Assembly (NCBI GenBank): GCA_016212515.1
Contig: JACRFZ010000087.1
Span: forward strand, 1-64,000
Direction: 5' to 3'
Length of the DNA stretch: 64,000 bases
Source of the DNA: Candidatus Melainabacteria bacterium
GTDB taxonomy: Bacteria > Cyanobacteriota > Vampirovibrionia > Obscuribacterales > Obscuribacteraceae
The position numbers were made by a program, and so were the translations under genes. The stretch's first letter is position 1. Each line of letters starts with the position of its first letter. Under the pieces are notes generated by a model that worked only from the letters and a program-made list of their open reading frames with translations, did no database searches and was not told where the DNA came from. Below, piece after piece: positions 25,561 to 35,008 of the stretch.

Positions 25561-27708
25561 ATGGCATCCGGCAAGAGCGACAAGGAAAGCAGCACTGGCA
25601 CGCAAGTATCCAGCGCAGGCAATGCTATTGATGCCACAAGAGGCGGACTGGCGGTGCAAAGCCCTACTAGTCAAGAGCACCGGGTTCGCAATATTGTCCT
25701 GGCCGGTAATCCCAATGTGGGCAAATCAGTCATCTTCAACGCGCTCACTGGCGCCAATGCCGACGTTTCCAACTATCCAGGCACCACCATCGATATAGCC
25801 AAAGGCAAGCTGGGAAAAGATGATCTGGCGGACACACCGGGCGTCTACGGCGTAAGCAGCTTCAACGACGAAGAACGCACCGCCTCAAAAATGATTCTCA
25901 ACGCCGATCTGGTCATCAATGTGGTCTCAGCCCTGACCCTGGAGCGGGATCTGTTTTTGACCCTGCAACTGATTGAAATGGGCAAACCCTTGCTTCTGGT
26001 GGTAAATCAGAGCGACGAAGCAAAAGCCAGAGGCCTCAAACTAGACCTGTCCGTCCTGGAAGATACCCTCGGCGTCAAAGTTATTCCCTGTGTAGCAGTT
26101 GAGAACCAGGGCATCGATGATATCAAACACAGTCTTGATGCTGCCACTACAGGTAATGCCTGCGGCAAAGTGCTGGAGATTCTCGCAGATCTTGCCCCCT
26201 ATTGGAAAGACGAGCATCTAATGAGCCAGGGCGAGGCGCTTCTGCTTGCCGAGGGCGACCAGACCGTGCAAGACTCTGTCAAAACGCGAATACCGCAAGC
26301 CCTTTCTCACGCCACTGCCAGCGGTGCCAGAAAAGCAGAGATATACAGCCTCAGGCGCCATAGAGTCAATGAACTGACCGAGCGCATTGTAGAGCGCACC
26401 CGGGGCACACAGATGCTCTCCTCCAAGATCGGCCGCACGCTTCTACACCCCTTCTGGGGCACCATCATATCCATAGCCGTTTGCTATCTCATCTTTTACC
26501 AGATGCTGGGGGTGTGGATTGCCGGTAATCTAGTGGACCTGACTGAAAAGAAAACCATGAAGGTCTACTATGAACCTTTTGTTCGCAGGCTGGCAGCTTC
26601 GGTCTTTCCTACCACGATAACAGTGAACGGCAAAGCCTACAGCTTCGAAGAGGGCACCACCAGGGAACCTCAAAAGGCCCGGGAACTGGACCAGGCAATC
26701 AAAACCGTGCCGGCCGACGAAGTGGAATACAACTTCTGGTCTAAAAGGAACCTGATGTCGGTTCTGGGCAATATTTTTGTAGGCGATTATGGTCTTGCCA
26801 CACTGACGGTTACTTACCTGCTGGGACTCTTGATGCCTCTGGTAATAGGCTTCTACCTGGGTCTCTCGCTCATGGAAGACTCAGGCTACCTGCCGCGCCT
26901 GGCCGTTCTAGTGGACCGGCTCATGAACAAAATCGGCTTGAACGGTAGAGCCATAATTCCACTTATTCTGGGTCTGGGCTGTGTAACCATGGCTACAATC
27001 ACAACCCGACTGCTGACCAGCACAAGAGAAAAAATCATTGCCACGGCCCTTCTGGGAGTCGCAATTCCCTGCTCCGCCCAACTCGGCGTGGTCTCCGGCA
27101 CCCTGGCCAGAGCCGGCGGCGCCGCCGCCTGGGCTGTCTATTTAACTATGGTTTTCTCCATTCTGGCTATCACCGGACTATTGCTCAACATGGTGCTGCC
27201 GGGCAAATCCACTGGTCTGATGATAGACCTACCGCCCATGCGCCTGCCGCGCCTCGATAATGTGCTCAGAAAAACCTGGAAGAAATCCTGGAACTTCCTT
27301 GTGGATGCCACGCCCATGTTCTTCCTGGCCGGCTTTGCCGTCAGTCTGGCGCAGATGAGCGGTGTCTTACAGCTCTTTATGGACGCCCTCAAGCCGATTG
27401 TGGTCAACTGGCTCAATTTGCCGGCCGACCCGCGCATTCCCACCACCTTTATTCTCGGTATCGTACGCCGCGACTTTGCCTCTTTCGGCTTATCGGACGT
27501 TCCCCTGACGCCGGTTCAGGCTGTTACATCAATGATTGTCATCACCCTCTTCGTGCCCTGTATCGCCACAGTCGGGGTGATGATTAAGGAACGGGGCATG
27601 AAGATTGCCATGACAATCTGGCTGGGCTCCTGGCTGGCCGCATTCGCCATTGGCGGTGTCGTTGCCAGAGTTTTACCCTTTGTCTTCAATCCCCTTGGAA
27701 TTCACTAA
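25561..27708 (+). CDS. feoB: FeoB-type ferrous iron transporter
   Basis: 715 aa. The N-terminal G domain has G1 GNPNVGKS (49-56), G2 around NYPGTT (71-76), G3 DTPG (91-94) and G4 NQSD near 149. The helical switch region and the membrane domain with the duplicated FeoB gate segments follow (GLATLTVTYLLGLLMPL, GLGCVTMATITTRLL, AIPCSAQLGV, LGIVRRDFASFGLSDVPLTP, TLFVPCIATVGVMIKE). FeoB imports Fe(II) across the inner membrane, with GTP hydrolysis controlling the channel. About 40 Ser/Ala-rich residues precede the G domain, longer than usual. No feoA or feoC gene is adjacent. The divergent spacer from the M16 gene shows no obvious Fur box. Confidence 0.93.
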   Translation: MASGKSDKESSTGTQVSSAGNAIDATRGGLAVQSPTSQEHRVRNIVLAGNPNVGKSVIFNALTGANADVSNYPGTTIDIAKGKLGKDDLADTPGVYGVSSFNDEERTASKMILNADLVINVVSALTLERDLFLTLQLIEMGKPLLLVVNQSDEAKARGLKLDLSVLEDTLGVKVIPCVAVENQGIDDIKHSLDAATTGNACGKVLEILADLAPYWKDEHLMSQGEALLLAEGDQTVQDSVKTRIPQALSHATASGARKAEIYSLRRHRVNELTERIVERTRGTQMLSSKIGRTLLHPFWGTIISIAVCYLIFYQMLGVWIAGNLVDLTEKKTMKVYYEPFVRRLAASVFPTTITVNGKAYSFEEGTTREPQKARELDQAIKTVPADEVEYNFWSKRNLMSVLGNIFVGDYGLATLTVTYLLGLLMPLVIGFYLGLSLMEDSGYLPRLAVLVDRLMNKIGLNGRAIIPLILGLGCVTMATITTRLLTSTREKIIATALLGVAIPCSAQLGVVSGTLARAGGAAAWAVYLTMVFSILAITGLLLNMVLPGKSTGLMIDLPPMRLPRLDNVLRKTWKKSWNFLVDATPMFFLAGFAVSLAQMSGVLQLFMDALKPIVVNWLNLPADPRIPTTFILGIVRRDFASFGLSDVPLTPVQAVTSMIVITLFVPCIATVGVMIKERGMKIAMTIWLGSWLAAFAIGGVVARVLPFVFNPLGIH

Positions 27709-27766
27709 AGTTACAAAATATTGGGACAGCCATCCCCTGAAACGAACTGCCGGAAGAGCATGTTAA

Positions 27767-27772
27767 TATAAA
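27767..27772 (+). promoter_or_regulatory. Possible -10 element of tRNA-His
   Basis: TATAAA lies 12 nt before the first tRNA base. The -35 position (near GAACTG) is poor, so this is a tentative call. Confidence 0.3.
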
Positions 27773-27784
27773 TTTTGCGCATAT

Positions 27785-27861
27785 GGCAGGCGTCGCCAAG
27801 TGGTTAAGGCCCCGGATTGTGGTTCCGGTATGCGGGGGTTCGAGTCCCCTCGTCTGCCCCA
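27785..27861 (+). tRNA. tRNA-His (anticodon GTG)
   Basis: The cloverleaf folds cleanly. The acceptor stem is G1-C-A-G-G-C-G with C-G-T-C-T-G-C (one G-U pair). The anticodon stem is CCGGA/TCCGG around TTGTGGT, with GTG at 27819-27821. The T arm is GGGGG-TTCGAGT-CCCCT. An extra G at position -1 (27785) faces C73, the identity element of histidine tRNAs, and it is encoded in the DNA. CCA is also encoded (27859-27861). Confidence 0.97.
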
Positions 27862-27871
27862 TTTTCTTTTA

Positions 27872-28162
27872 CTATCGTCTCAATATCCTGATTATTGCCG
27901 TGCTCTGGTCATTCTCAAAGAGCACAGGCGGCACATCGGTTGCCACAAAATAATCATATGCATATTCCAACGGTCTGGACTGCACGCCCAGAATCTCCGG
28001 CAATGCAGGAGAAAGGCAGACGGAGCCATCAAAAGCATAAGGCAAGGCCATGCCACGGTCCTCAGTATTGATACTGGAGCTAAGCAACACCTCATACCTA
28101 CTCACATAGGCGATAAGCCCGAAAAGCGCCTCGTGGAAGCGACGTACCCGCCGGGGATCCAT
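27872..28162 (-). CDS. Small hypothetical protein
   Basis: 96 aa, unrecognised. ATG 28162 has GGAG 10 nt upstream. The sequence (FHEALFGLIAYVSRYEVLL...EYAYDYFVATDVPPVLFEND) has a natural hydrophobic pattern and composition. It ends 10 bp from the tRNA-His 3' end on the opposite strand. Other frames of this stretch are less protein-like. No function can be suggested. Confidence 0.5.
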   Translation of the reverse strand: MDPRRVRRFHEALFGLIAYVSRYEVLLSSSINTEDRGMALPYAFDGSVCLSPALPEILGVQSRPLEYAYDYFVATDVPPVLFENDQSTAIIRILRR

Positions 28163-28306
28163 CAGCCAATTTCTCCGCCCGCCCCACCAAATTCCCCTGA
28201 AAGTAGGGAATAACAGATATGGATGGTGGTTTCCCCATTGATACCCCGCCTGCCACCCCTTAACCTAGACAGTATCTATTCTTTGCTCAGCTTTCCTGGC
28301 GGTAAA

Positions 28307-31300
28307 ATGGCTGATATTCCGGAACTTCACAGAAACAAACTGAGGGAAGTCGACCCTAACGACTTCAAAACTGAAGACCCTCTCGGCGCTCTGGCCAGAG
28401 AGATAATGACCCGCGAGAAGGCAAACGAAAGCAAATCTCTGCTCGATAAAACTGTAGAAGTCTTCTACAACGTAGAAAAGGGCTCCCTCGACAATATGAA
28501 GGAAGTAGGTCTGAAAGCCTACGAAGCTTCCAAACGAGGCGACAATGCCGCTCTTTCGGCAATGACCCCGACCATTCGCGAATCCATTGATAAAGACAGA
28601 AAAGCAGTCGAGCACCAGGAAGAAGTCAACTTCTATGCAAGCAGCTTCGCCAAAGCCGTGCCTCTCTTTGCCGGCGGCAAAGGCAAACTTTTGCTGGCCG
28701 CGTCGGTAGGCGTCAATGCCGCCGAGCAAGTCAGACTGAACGACGACCTTGGTTCAGGCACAGTGCATGCCTTAATGGGCGGCACCAAGGGCTTCGCCAT
28801 GAAGAAAACCTTCGACTACCTGGGACCGCGGTCACTACTGGGAGAAGGAAGTAAAACAGCAGGCATGTCCGCCGGCCTCGAATACGCCAACGTGGCAGCT
28901 AAAGGTGTGGCCTTAGGCGGGCTCTCGCGTCTTTATGAGACCGGTCTGACTGCGAACAACTATTTAGACGCCCAGGGCAAAGTTACCGGCAAGTCTATAT
29001 CTGATGGTCTGGTAAAGACTGCCGGCAGCACCGTCAACCCCGGCGCCATGGCCATGGACGCCGTGCTCTTCATGGGCGCCCACGGTACCTTCAAGAGCCT
29101 GGCCGGTGCAGCCGGAAGGGCGGCGGAGACCTCGCCGCTCATGACCTCCATAGCCAATTCTCGCATCGGTATGTTCACCCGCGAAGGTCAGGTGCTGACC
29201 AATACCGGCATGGGTGCAACTTTTGGTCTGGCGACCGGCTCCTCGCAAGAATTCATCAGGCAGCAGACCGCAGGCGAAGATTTCAACCTGGCCAAGATAG
29301 CCAAACGGGGCGCTCTGCAAGCATTAACCGATGCGGCAGCCGGCGCCACAGGCTCATCTATGGTTCACGGCGGCCGCCTCATGCAGGCAAGAGCCGCCGA
29401 ACTCAAAGCAACCGGCCCCAAACTGAACCGCGGCTTTGCAGGGGATGAGGCACCGCTGGTAGACGCCGACGGCACAACAACCCCGAAAGAGGCAACGCCC
29501 GATGCGACTGCCGAAAAGCCTGTAGCCCTTGCTGAGACACAACCGCAGGTGAGGGTGGCCGCTGAGGGTGATGGAAATGTTCAAAAGCCGGTCGGAGAAG
29601 CAGAAACCGCACAAAAACCGTTAGCTGCCGACGACACCAACACCGCCAGAGCGGCTGCTGAAAATGACGGAACTGCTGCAAAAGCCGCTGTCGAAACCGA
29701 CGCAACCGCTCAAAAGCCGGTCGTAGAAGATGACGGCTCGGCCCAGCGACCCGTCGAACAGAACGATGGAACTACCGCCTCCGCAAAAGCCACATATGAA
29801 ATGACCGAAGCCCAAAAGCCGGTCTTTGATGAGGGCATTCAACTGGCGCAGAAGGTATTGACGGAAGGAGCCTCCTCCAAAGACGTGCTCAACTTCCTGG
29901 AATTCGGTGCCGGTCGCGGGCAGGAAGTACGGGCCCAACTTGAGAAAATAGCTCAGGACGTTGGACAACAAGGACACACGCAAGTACAGAGACTGATTGA
30001 AACGGCCCTGAACGGCACACCGGAAACCGTCGCCGCAGCTAAAGAGACCCTGCGCCTGGCAGAGGAAGTAACCAAACCAGGAGTAGATCCCCTGGGCCCT
30101 GAATACAAGAGCCTGGTAGAGCACGCCTGGCGTCAGGCCCGGGAGTTCGACGGCACACAAAGGGTGGTCACCGACGCCAATGGTGCTGAGGTGGTCGTGG
30201 GCTCACATCTTTCCGTGGCCCAAAAGTCGTTGCAACTAGTGCGAGAGCTGACAGGTGAAACCGCTGCCACTAAGCTCGTTGAAGAAGTTTCTGCCGCAGC
30301 CGGCCGCCTGGAAAAACCAGTGGCAAATCAGAAACCTTTAGAGTGGGGCGACACGCCTGAACCTGCCAAAGATTTACTGCGTTCCATTTTGCAGCTTCGC
30401 CCCAGAAACGCTGAAGAGCATATGATTCTACGCGAAGGCATCAAAGAGTGGGCCGATGCTTTTCCCGCTCATCATTCGGTTTTGCACCAGTATGCTCAGA
30501 TCACCAGATACGGTGATGTGACCGCTATGATCGACGCCCGCCTCGGCACCGATTACTTTAGCCGCTTCCGCTCCAATCAAGGAACTGAACCGGTAGCGGA
30601 AACTCAGCCGCAGACAGCAAGAACAACCGAAGCCGGTGACTCACCATCTGTGGTGCACGAACCAGGCAAGGTTACTGTTTATCCCGAGCGCCTCATCCAA
30701 GACTTCGAAACGGCTACCGGCACGGCAAAACAGGCGAGAGCTCATCTATTGAGCGAGCATATCGGTTCCATGTCCGACGCTCAGTTCCTGAATTGGCTCA
30801 AGTATCTGCATTCACCAGTGGACAAGCCAGGCGCTCCGCCTGAATTGACCAACCTGGCCGTCATGGGCATGAGTCGCAGCGGTGTACTGGGTCGACCGGA
30901 AGTGAAAGCGCTGGTGACAAATCCTGAAAGTTCGCCGCTGAACGTCTCCACTCTGCGCCGTTTCCTGGCGGAGCCTGAAAAGCTGCAAACTAGCGGACGA
31001 CTGCCGGAAAATGTCACCGACCATATTGCCTACAGATTGGAAACCGCCCTGGAAATGCAAAAGGCAGCCAACGAAATGCTGCCGGCTGCGCAGCGCAAGC
31101 CTCTTGATTATGGACAGGCAGTAACTGAAGCCCTGCCATCGTGGTATGCCAGACAGTTGCGCGATACTTATTCCACCCGCAACACGGAAACCGGGCAGTA
31201 CGAGTACCCGCACGACTTTGATCCCCAACTGATGAATTGGCTCGAGTTGTCTCGCCAGGTGGAGATGGCTAATCCTCGCTACCGCGAATCAACCCCTCCG

Positions 31301-31846
31301 CGTAATTCAGTGGCTGACAGAATGTCGGTGCTGGAGCAAGCCATGACTGTGCGCACGCCGCAAAATGCCAAACTGGTAGACAGACTGCTGGAATTAGGCG
31401 GGCAGGATCAAATAGCCGTCAAGAATATTCTCGGCAAACTTGATCCGACCACAAATGCACCCGAGTATGCCGAGATGCTTTCCATCGTGGCACCCCGCGT
31501 GGAAAACATGACCGACTTGAAGACCCTCATGGACGCCGTCAACTTCGGCAAGAAAGCCGACCAGGACTCTTTCAAGGCTCGCAAAGACGGACGCGATACG
31601 AGCCAGACCGACAAAATGCGCGAAGCCAATGAGTCTTTGGCACAGTCTGTGGTGGCAAGAATTCTTACGCCCGGCACTCCCGAGTACAACCGAGTGCATC
31701 AGATAGTTTCTGATGTTATATCCGGTCGCATTCGCGACCCCCGTCCCGAAACACCGGGTGGTCCCGGCGGCAACAAAGGACAGGGCGGTCGCGGTCAAGG
31801 TCAAGATCGTGGCGGACCTCGCCGAGACAATAATCAAGGTCGCTAG
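28307..31846 (+). CDS. Large orphan protein with Gly/Ala-rich helical region and RG-rich tail
   Basis: 1179 aa from ATG 28307 (MADIPELHRN). I recognise no family. Residues 1-110 are charged and helical. Residues 115-370 are Gly/Ala-rich with amphipathic or glycine-zipper-like helices (AVPLFAGGKGKLLLAASVGVNAAEQ, GAMAMDAVLFMGAHGTFKSLAGAAG), resembling segments that insert in or lie on membranes. Residues 400-510 are a degenerate repeat of the type A.AE.DG.AQKPV. The next 600 residues are helical and charged, with no motif I can name. The last 35 residues are Gly/Arg/Gln/Asp-rich (GGRGQGQDRGGPRR). No signal peptide is seen. The convergent gene at 31890 has a similar Gly-rich mid-section. Confidence 0.8.
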   Translation: MADIPELHRNKLREVDPNDFKTEDPLGALAREIMTREKANESKSLLDKTVEVFYNVEKGSLDNMKEVGLKAYEASKRGDNAALSAMTPTIRESIDKDRKAVEHQEEVNFYASSFAKAVPLFAGGKGKLLLAASVGVNAAEQVRLNDDLGSGTVHALMGGTKGFAMKKTFDYLGPRSLLGEGSKTAGMSAGLEYANVAAKGVALGGLSRLYETGLTANNYLDAQGKVTGKSISDGLVKTAGSTVNPGAMAMDAVLFMGAHGTFKSLAGAAGRAAETSPLMTSIANSRIGMFTREGQVLTNTGMGATFGLATGSSQEFIRQQTAGEDFNLAKIAKRGALQALTDAAAGATGSSMVHGGRLMQARAAELKATGPKLNRGFAGDEAPLVDADGTTTPKEATPDATAEKPVALAETQPQVRVAAEGDGNVQKPVGEAETAQKPLAADDTNTARAAAENDGTAAKAAVETDATAQKPVVEDDGSAQRPVEQNDGTTASAKATYEMTEAQKPVFDEGIQLAQKVLTEGASSKDVLNFLEFGAGRGQEVRAQLEKIAQDVGQQGHTQVQRLIETALNGTPETVAAAKETLRLAEEVTKPGVDPLGPEYKSLVEHAWRQAREFDGTQRVVTDANGAEVVVGSHLSVAQKSLQLVRELTGETAATKLVEEVSAAAGRLEKPVANQKPLEWGDTPEPAKDLLRSILQLRPRNAEEHMILREGIKEWADAFPAHHSVLHQYAQITRYGDVTAMIDARLGTDYFSRFRSNQGTEPVAETQPQTARTTEAGDSPSVVHEPGKVTVYPERLIQDFETATGTAKQARAHLLSEHIGSMSDAQFLNWLKYLHSPVDKPGAPPELTNLAVMGMSRSGVLGRPEVKALVTNPESSPLNVSTLRRFLAEPEKLQTSGRLPENVTDHIAYRLETALEMQKAANEMLPAAQRKPLDYGQAVTEALPSWYARQLRDTYSTRNTETGQYEYPHDFDPQLMNWLELSRQVEMANPRYRESTPPRNSVADRMSVLEQAMTVRTPQNAKLVDRLLELGGQDQIAVKNILGKLDPTTNAPEYAEMLSIVAPRVENMTDLKTLMDAVNFGKKADQDSFKARKDGRDTSQTDKMREANESLAQSVVARILTPGTPEYNRVHQIVSDVISGRIRDPRPETPGGPGGNKGQGGRGQGQDRGGPRRDNNQGR

Positions 31847-31889
31847 ACAAGGGCTCTATTTATAGATGGGCTATGTAATTCCGACTTAA

Positions 31890-32660
31890 TCAATTGCTCT
31901 CAAGCATAAGTTTGGTCAGATCAAGTCTTGGCGGTTCAGCGAAGCGACTGAAGAATCTCGGTCCGCCATTGATTGGATTGTCATAGGTCCAGACGGTTTG
32001 ATTCTTTGACTCTGGTAGTTGCTGCAACCGCCTTGCCAAACCTTCAAAGCGCTCTGGTTGGCCGCGGTTAGATAGGAATTTACCGATGGCTTCGGCACGC
32101 TCCTGACGAAAAAACGGCTCAGAAATAGTCTTGCCGGGAGCCCAGTGTCCACGTGCACTGCGAAAGGCCTCCTGATGAAAGCTCCTGGTCTCAGAGTTCA
32201 ATATGGTCTCTATCGCACTATTTCCCTTTACCGTCCAGGTTGCCTTTGAAACAGCGGAGGTAAGACCCATAGTCAATGCCGCGTCAGTGAAAAACCTTCC
32301 GGCACCATATCCGATGCCTTCGGCTACCGAATGACTCTCTTTAGCCTTACTGTTCACCTCATCCAAATGCCCCGGCGATAGGATGAAATGGCCGACGCTG
32401 AAACCAGCACCAACAACAAGAGCAAGTTTTTTGTTACTTTTGAGCAGATCATCCTCAAAAGTGCCAAAATGAGTGACTAGAGCAGAACCGCCCGCTCTCA
32501 ATGAAGTGTTCAGGTAGTGCTCTCTGTCATAATTAAGTTCGTCACCGGCACCCCTTTGCATACCTTTCCACAGGTCACCGGCAAGAGATGAACTCTGATC
32601 GCCTGTAACAGGAATCGCTTGCTGAGATGCGGACGATTCAAGAATTTCAGCACTACTCAT
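31890..32660 (-). CDS. Orphan protein with Gly-rich hydrophobic segments
   Basis: 256 aa from ATG 32660, with GAGG 9 nt upstream. Unrecognised. A polar N-terminus is followed by moderately hydrophobic Gly/Ala segments (KLALVVGAGFSVGHFIL, VAEGIGYGAGRFFTDAALTMGLTSAV), reminiscent of the 115-370 region of the convergent 1179-aa protein. The C-terminal part (FHQEAFRSARGHW, GLARRLQQLPESKNQTVWTYDNP) looks soluble. The shared style suggests a lineage-specific family, but the similarity is only by eye. Confidence 0.7.
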   Translation of the reverse strand: MSSAEILESSASQQAIPVTGDQSSSLAGDLWKGMQRGAGDELNYDREHYLNTSLRAGGSALVTHFGTFEDDLLKSNKKLALVVGAGFSVGHFILSPGHLDEVNSKAKESHSVAEGIGYGAGRFFTDAALTMGLTSAVSKATWTVKGNSAIETILNSETRSFHQEAFRSARGHWAPGKTISEPFFRQERAEAIGKFLSNRGQPERFEGLARRLQQLPESKNQTVWTYDNPINGGPRFFSRFAEPPRLDLTKLMLESN

Positions 32661-32844
32661 ATTTCGAACCTCGAAGTCTGTTTTTCACTGCACAATGATA
32701 GTCTCCACATTAGCTGTGTCTGAACTGTGATAACTCAGTGGGGTAAATACGTAGTGATGCAAGGTCGCACGATGGTCCGCATATCTGAATGAATCAGATA
32801 CCGGAACTTGCTCAGAGCCAAATCATCAAGAACAAAGATGCTAT

Positions 32845-34347
32845 CTAAGGCACTTTGTTTACCCTCTTATAGTGAAAATAAATCGGCACGCCGCAAAGTA
32901 AGATGAGAGCGCCGGCAGCCTGATGCACCATTTTGACGCAATAAAATGCCGCATAACCCCAGATTGCGCAAGTTAGAATAGCTAGAAGCCAGACTGCAAC
33001 ATTGCCGTTTTTGCCGATGCGAAATGCTCTTTCCTTGTGAGGGTCGGTATAACGCAGGGAGACCACACAAAGTCCATAGAGCATGGCCACAAAGGCATAG
33101 AGAAAACCAAAGACTTCCGCTAGAAACGTGTAGGCATCAGGGAAGAGTCCGGTGCGACCAAGAACACTGGCAGCGACGCCGATGACGGTCAAACACCAGA
33201 ACTGAAACCAGAGAGCATACCTGGGCACACCGGAGCGGCTGCAAACCTGGGCAAACTGCCGGGGAAAGAGATTGGTCAAAGCCATGGAATAACTGACGCG
33301 GGCGATGCCCATGAGAGCGGTAAAACCGCAGCCGACAATGGATGCCACCACTGCCGCCGAGAAAATATTGCCCCAGATTGGTCCACCAATCAGACCGGCC
33401 AGACCCGGGCAGGTAGCCGGCACCAGAGTACCTGCCACCACCAGGGTAGACTTGTCGACGCTGAGAGAATACTTTGCACAGGCACTGACGGCGACGCACA
33501 TGGAAATGTATATCACTGCCACCGTTATCAGTGTCATAAACATGGCCCGGGGAACGCTCCGCTGCGCGTCCCTGGTTTCAGCAGCGGTACAGCCGGTCAT
33601 TTCCATAAAGGAAAAGCCGGCCATGGCCAGCATCAGCACGGAAGCAACGCTGCTCCAGAAGTCGGAGGGTACGGACTGATTCCGGCAGGCCAGAAGATTA
33701 TTCAAGGAAGCGCCGGGAGTAAACAAAACCAGCGCAGCAAAAACCAGAGCCATAGCCAACTTGAGGAAGGTGAAGAGATTGCTGATGCGAGCAGCGGTAT
33801 CTACCTTTTGCAAGTTCAAAAGGGTGGTAACACCAAACAGCACAAGAATAACCATGGGCGCAAACCAGAAAGGCGATGCCGCGACCGAGCCAAAAAGCAT
33901 GGTGGAAAGCAAGTTGGCAAGCCCGTTGGCCATGCAGGCAACACCCACGATAATGGCAATCCAGAAGAGCCAGCCGGTCAAAAAGCCGAGCAACTCACCG
34001 CTTCCCGGAATGAGACGCTTGAGGGCGTAGAACTTATATACATAGGGTCCGCCCGCTGATGGAAACATGGAGGACAATTCCATGAGAATCAAGGCTAAAG
34101 GCAAGGCCATAATGCCGGCAATAAGCCAGGCCGTCAAACAGGCCAGTGACCCGGCGCGCGCCAGCATGGGGCCATGGATAAGCCAGGCCATGGAACCAAT
34201 TATGGAACCGACTCCAAGCATCCAGGCGGCAAAGGAGCTGATGCCCACTCTCAGACCATCGGTTCCGGCGCATGACGACGCCTCAGCGACAGTGTCAGCG
34301 GCACTGGACTGGTTTGGACAGGACACCTTTGGAGCTACCAGGTTCAT
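32845..34347 (-). CDS. APC-family amino acid permease
   Basis: 500 aa from ATG 34347 (MNLVAPKVSC), with GGAGGT 7 nt upstream; an ATG 32 codons earlier has no such site. There are about twelve to fourteen hydrophobic segments. TM1 has GVGSIIGSMAWLIHG, the unwound Gly-rich segment that binds substrate in APC transporters. ELSSMFPSAGGPYVYKFYAL in TM2-3 and GFSFMEMTGCTAAETRD in TM6 are typical of amino acid-polyamine-organocation permeases. It probably exchanges or symports an amino acid or amine; the substrate is not predictable. A polar 40-residue N-terminus precedes TM1. No metabolic partner gene is adjacent. Confidence 0.9.
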   Translation of the reverse strand: MNLVAPKVSCPNQSSAADTVAEASSCAGTDGLRVGISSFAAWMLGVGSIIGSMAWLIHGPMLARAGSLACLTAWLIAGIMALPLALILMELSSMFPSAGGPYVYKFYALKRLIPGSGELLGFLTGWLFWIAIIVGVACMANGLANLLSTMLFGSVAASPFWFAPMVILVLFGVTTLLNLQKVDTAARISNLFTFLKLAMALVFAALVLFTPGASLNNLLACRNQSVPSDFWSSVASVLMLAMAGFSFMEMTGCTAAETRDAQRSVPRAMFMTLITVAVIYISMCVAVSACAKYSLSVDKSTLVVAGTLVPATCPGLAGLIGGPIWGNIFSAAVVASIVGCGFTALMGIARVSYSMALTNLFPRQFAQVCSRSGVPRYALWFQFWCLTVIGVAASVLGRTGLFPDAYTFLAEVFGFLYAFVAMLYGLCVVSLRYTDPHKERAFRIGKNGNVAVWLLAILTCAIWGYAAFYCVKMVHQAAGALILLCGVPIYFHYKRVNKVP

Positions 34348-34504
34348 AACCACCACCTCCAGGCTCAAACACTGAGGGTAGTACCAGTACCAGCAGTTGA
34401 CAATGATGAAAGTACGGCAAGACCCTAGGTCCGGCTTCTCCACTCCTTTACACCCGGCTCAGGACCTTTAAGCTCAACTGAGCTAAAATGAACCGGTAGG
34501 ACAA

Positions 34505-35008
34505 ATGCGGCCAGAAAAGACTTTCTGGAGAGGGACAACCTTGACTTCCAAACCTTCAGAGATTGTTCAGAGAGCGGTTGATACTCAACCGGAGCGAGTT
34601 CGCGCTACTTTGCGCATTTATCATCCTGAGCTAAATCCAGAGCAAATCACCAGCTTGCTTGAGATCAGCCCTTCGGTATCCTGGCGCAAAGGCGATGATG
34701 CCTACGGTTGGACGAAAAAGCCAGGGAAAAAAGCTCCTTCCGGCGGCTGGCTTCTGAGCAGTCGACAGAAAGTAAAGAGCAATAATGCCATCGCCCACCT
34801 GGAGTGGCTCATGGACCAACTGTTAGGCTCCGGTACCGTGCTCAAACAATTACAAGACCAGGGCTTCATGGTTGATGTAGTGGTGGGCTGGCATGCCACT
34901 TCCTGGAATACGACGCCGGCTCTCACGCCCGACATCATGCGTCGCCTGGCCAATCAGCGCCTGCCTATCTGGTTTGACGTCTATCTTTATGACGATGAAG
35001 ATATTTAG
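34505..35008 (+). CDS. DUF4279 domain protein
   Basis: 167 aa. It follows the DUF4279 pattern: an opening strand (VRATLRIYHPELNPEQITSLL), ISPSVSWRKGD, a Gly-Trp strand (SGGWLLSSRQKV), then HLEWLMDQLLGSGTVLKQLQDQG and a final strand IWFDVYLYDDED. The function of the family is unknown; such genes often appear as immunity or accessory genes, though nothing here shows that. The ATG at 34505 follows GGTAGGA; a TTG 13 codons later, with a better spaced GGAGAGGG, is an alternative start. Its stop abuts the convergent WD40-like gene. Confidence 0.75.
   Translation: MRPEKTFWRGTTLTSKPSEIVQRAVDTQPERVRATLRIYHPELNPEQITSLLEISPSVSWRKGDDAYGWTKKPGKKAPSGGWLLSSRQKVKSNNAIAHLEWLMDQLLGSGTVLKQLQDQGFMVDVVVGWHATSWNTTPALTPDIMRRLANQRLPIWFDVYLYDDEDI

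Noticed and set aside
27785..27861. tRNA-His as an integration site of a mobile element
   Set aside because: No duplicated tRNA 3' end, integrase or mobility gene is seen on either side.
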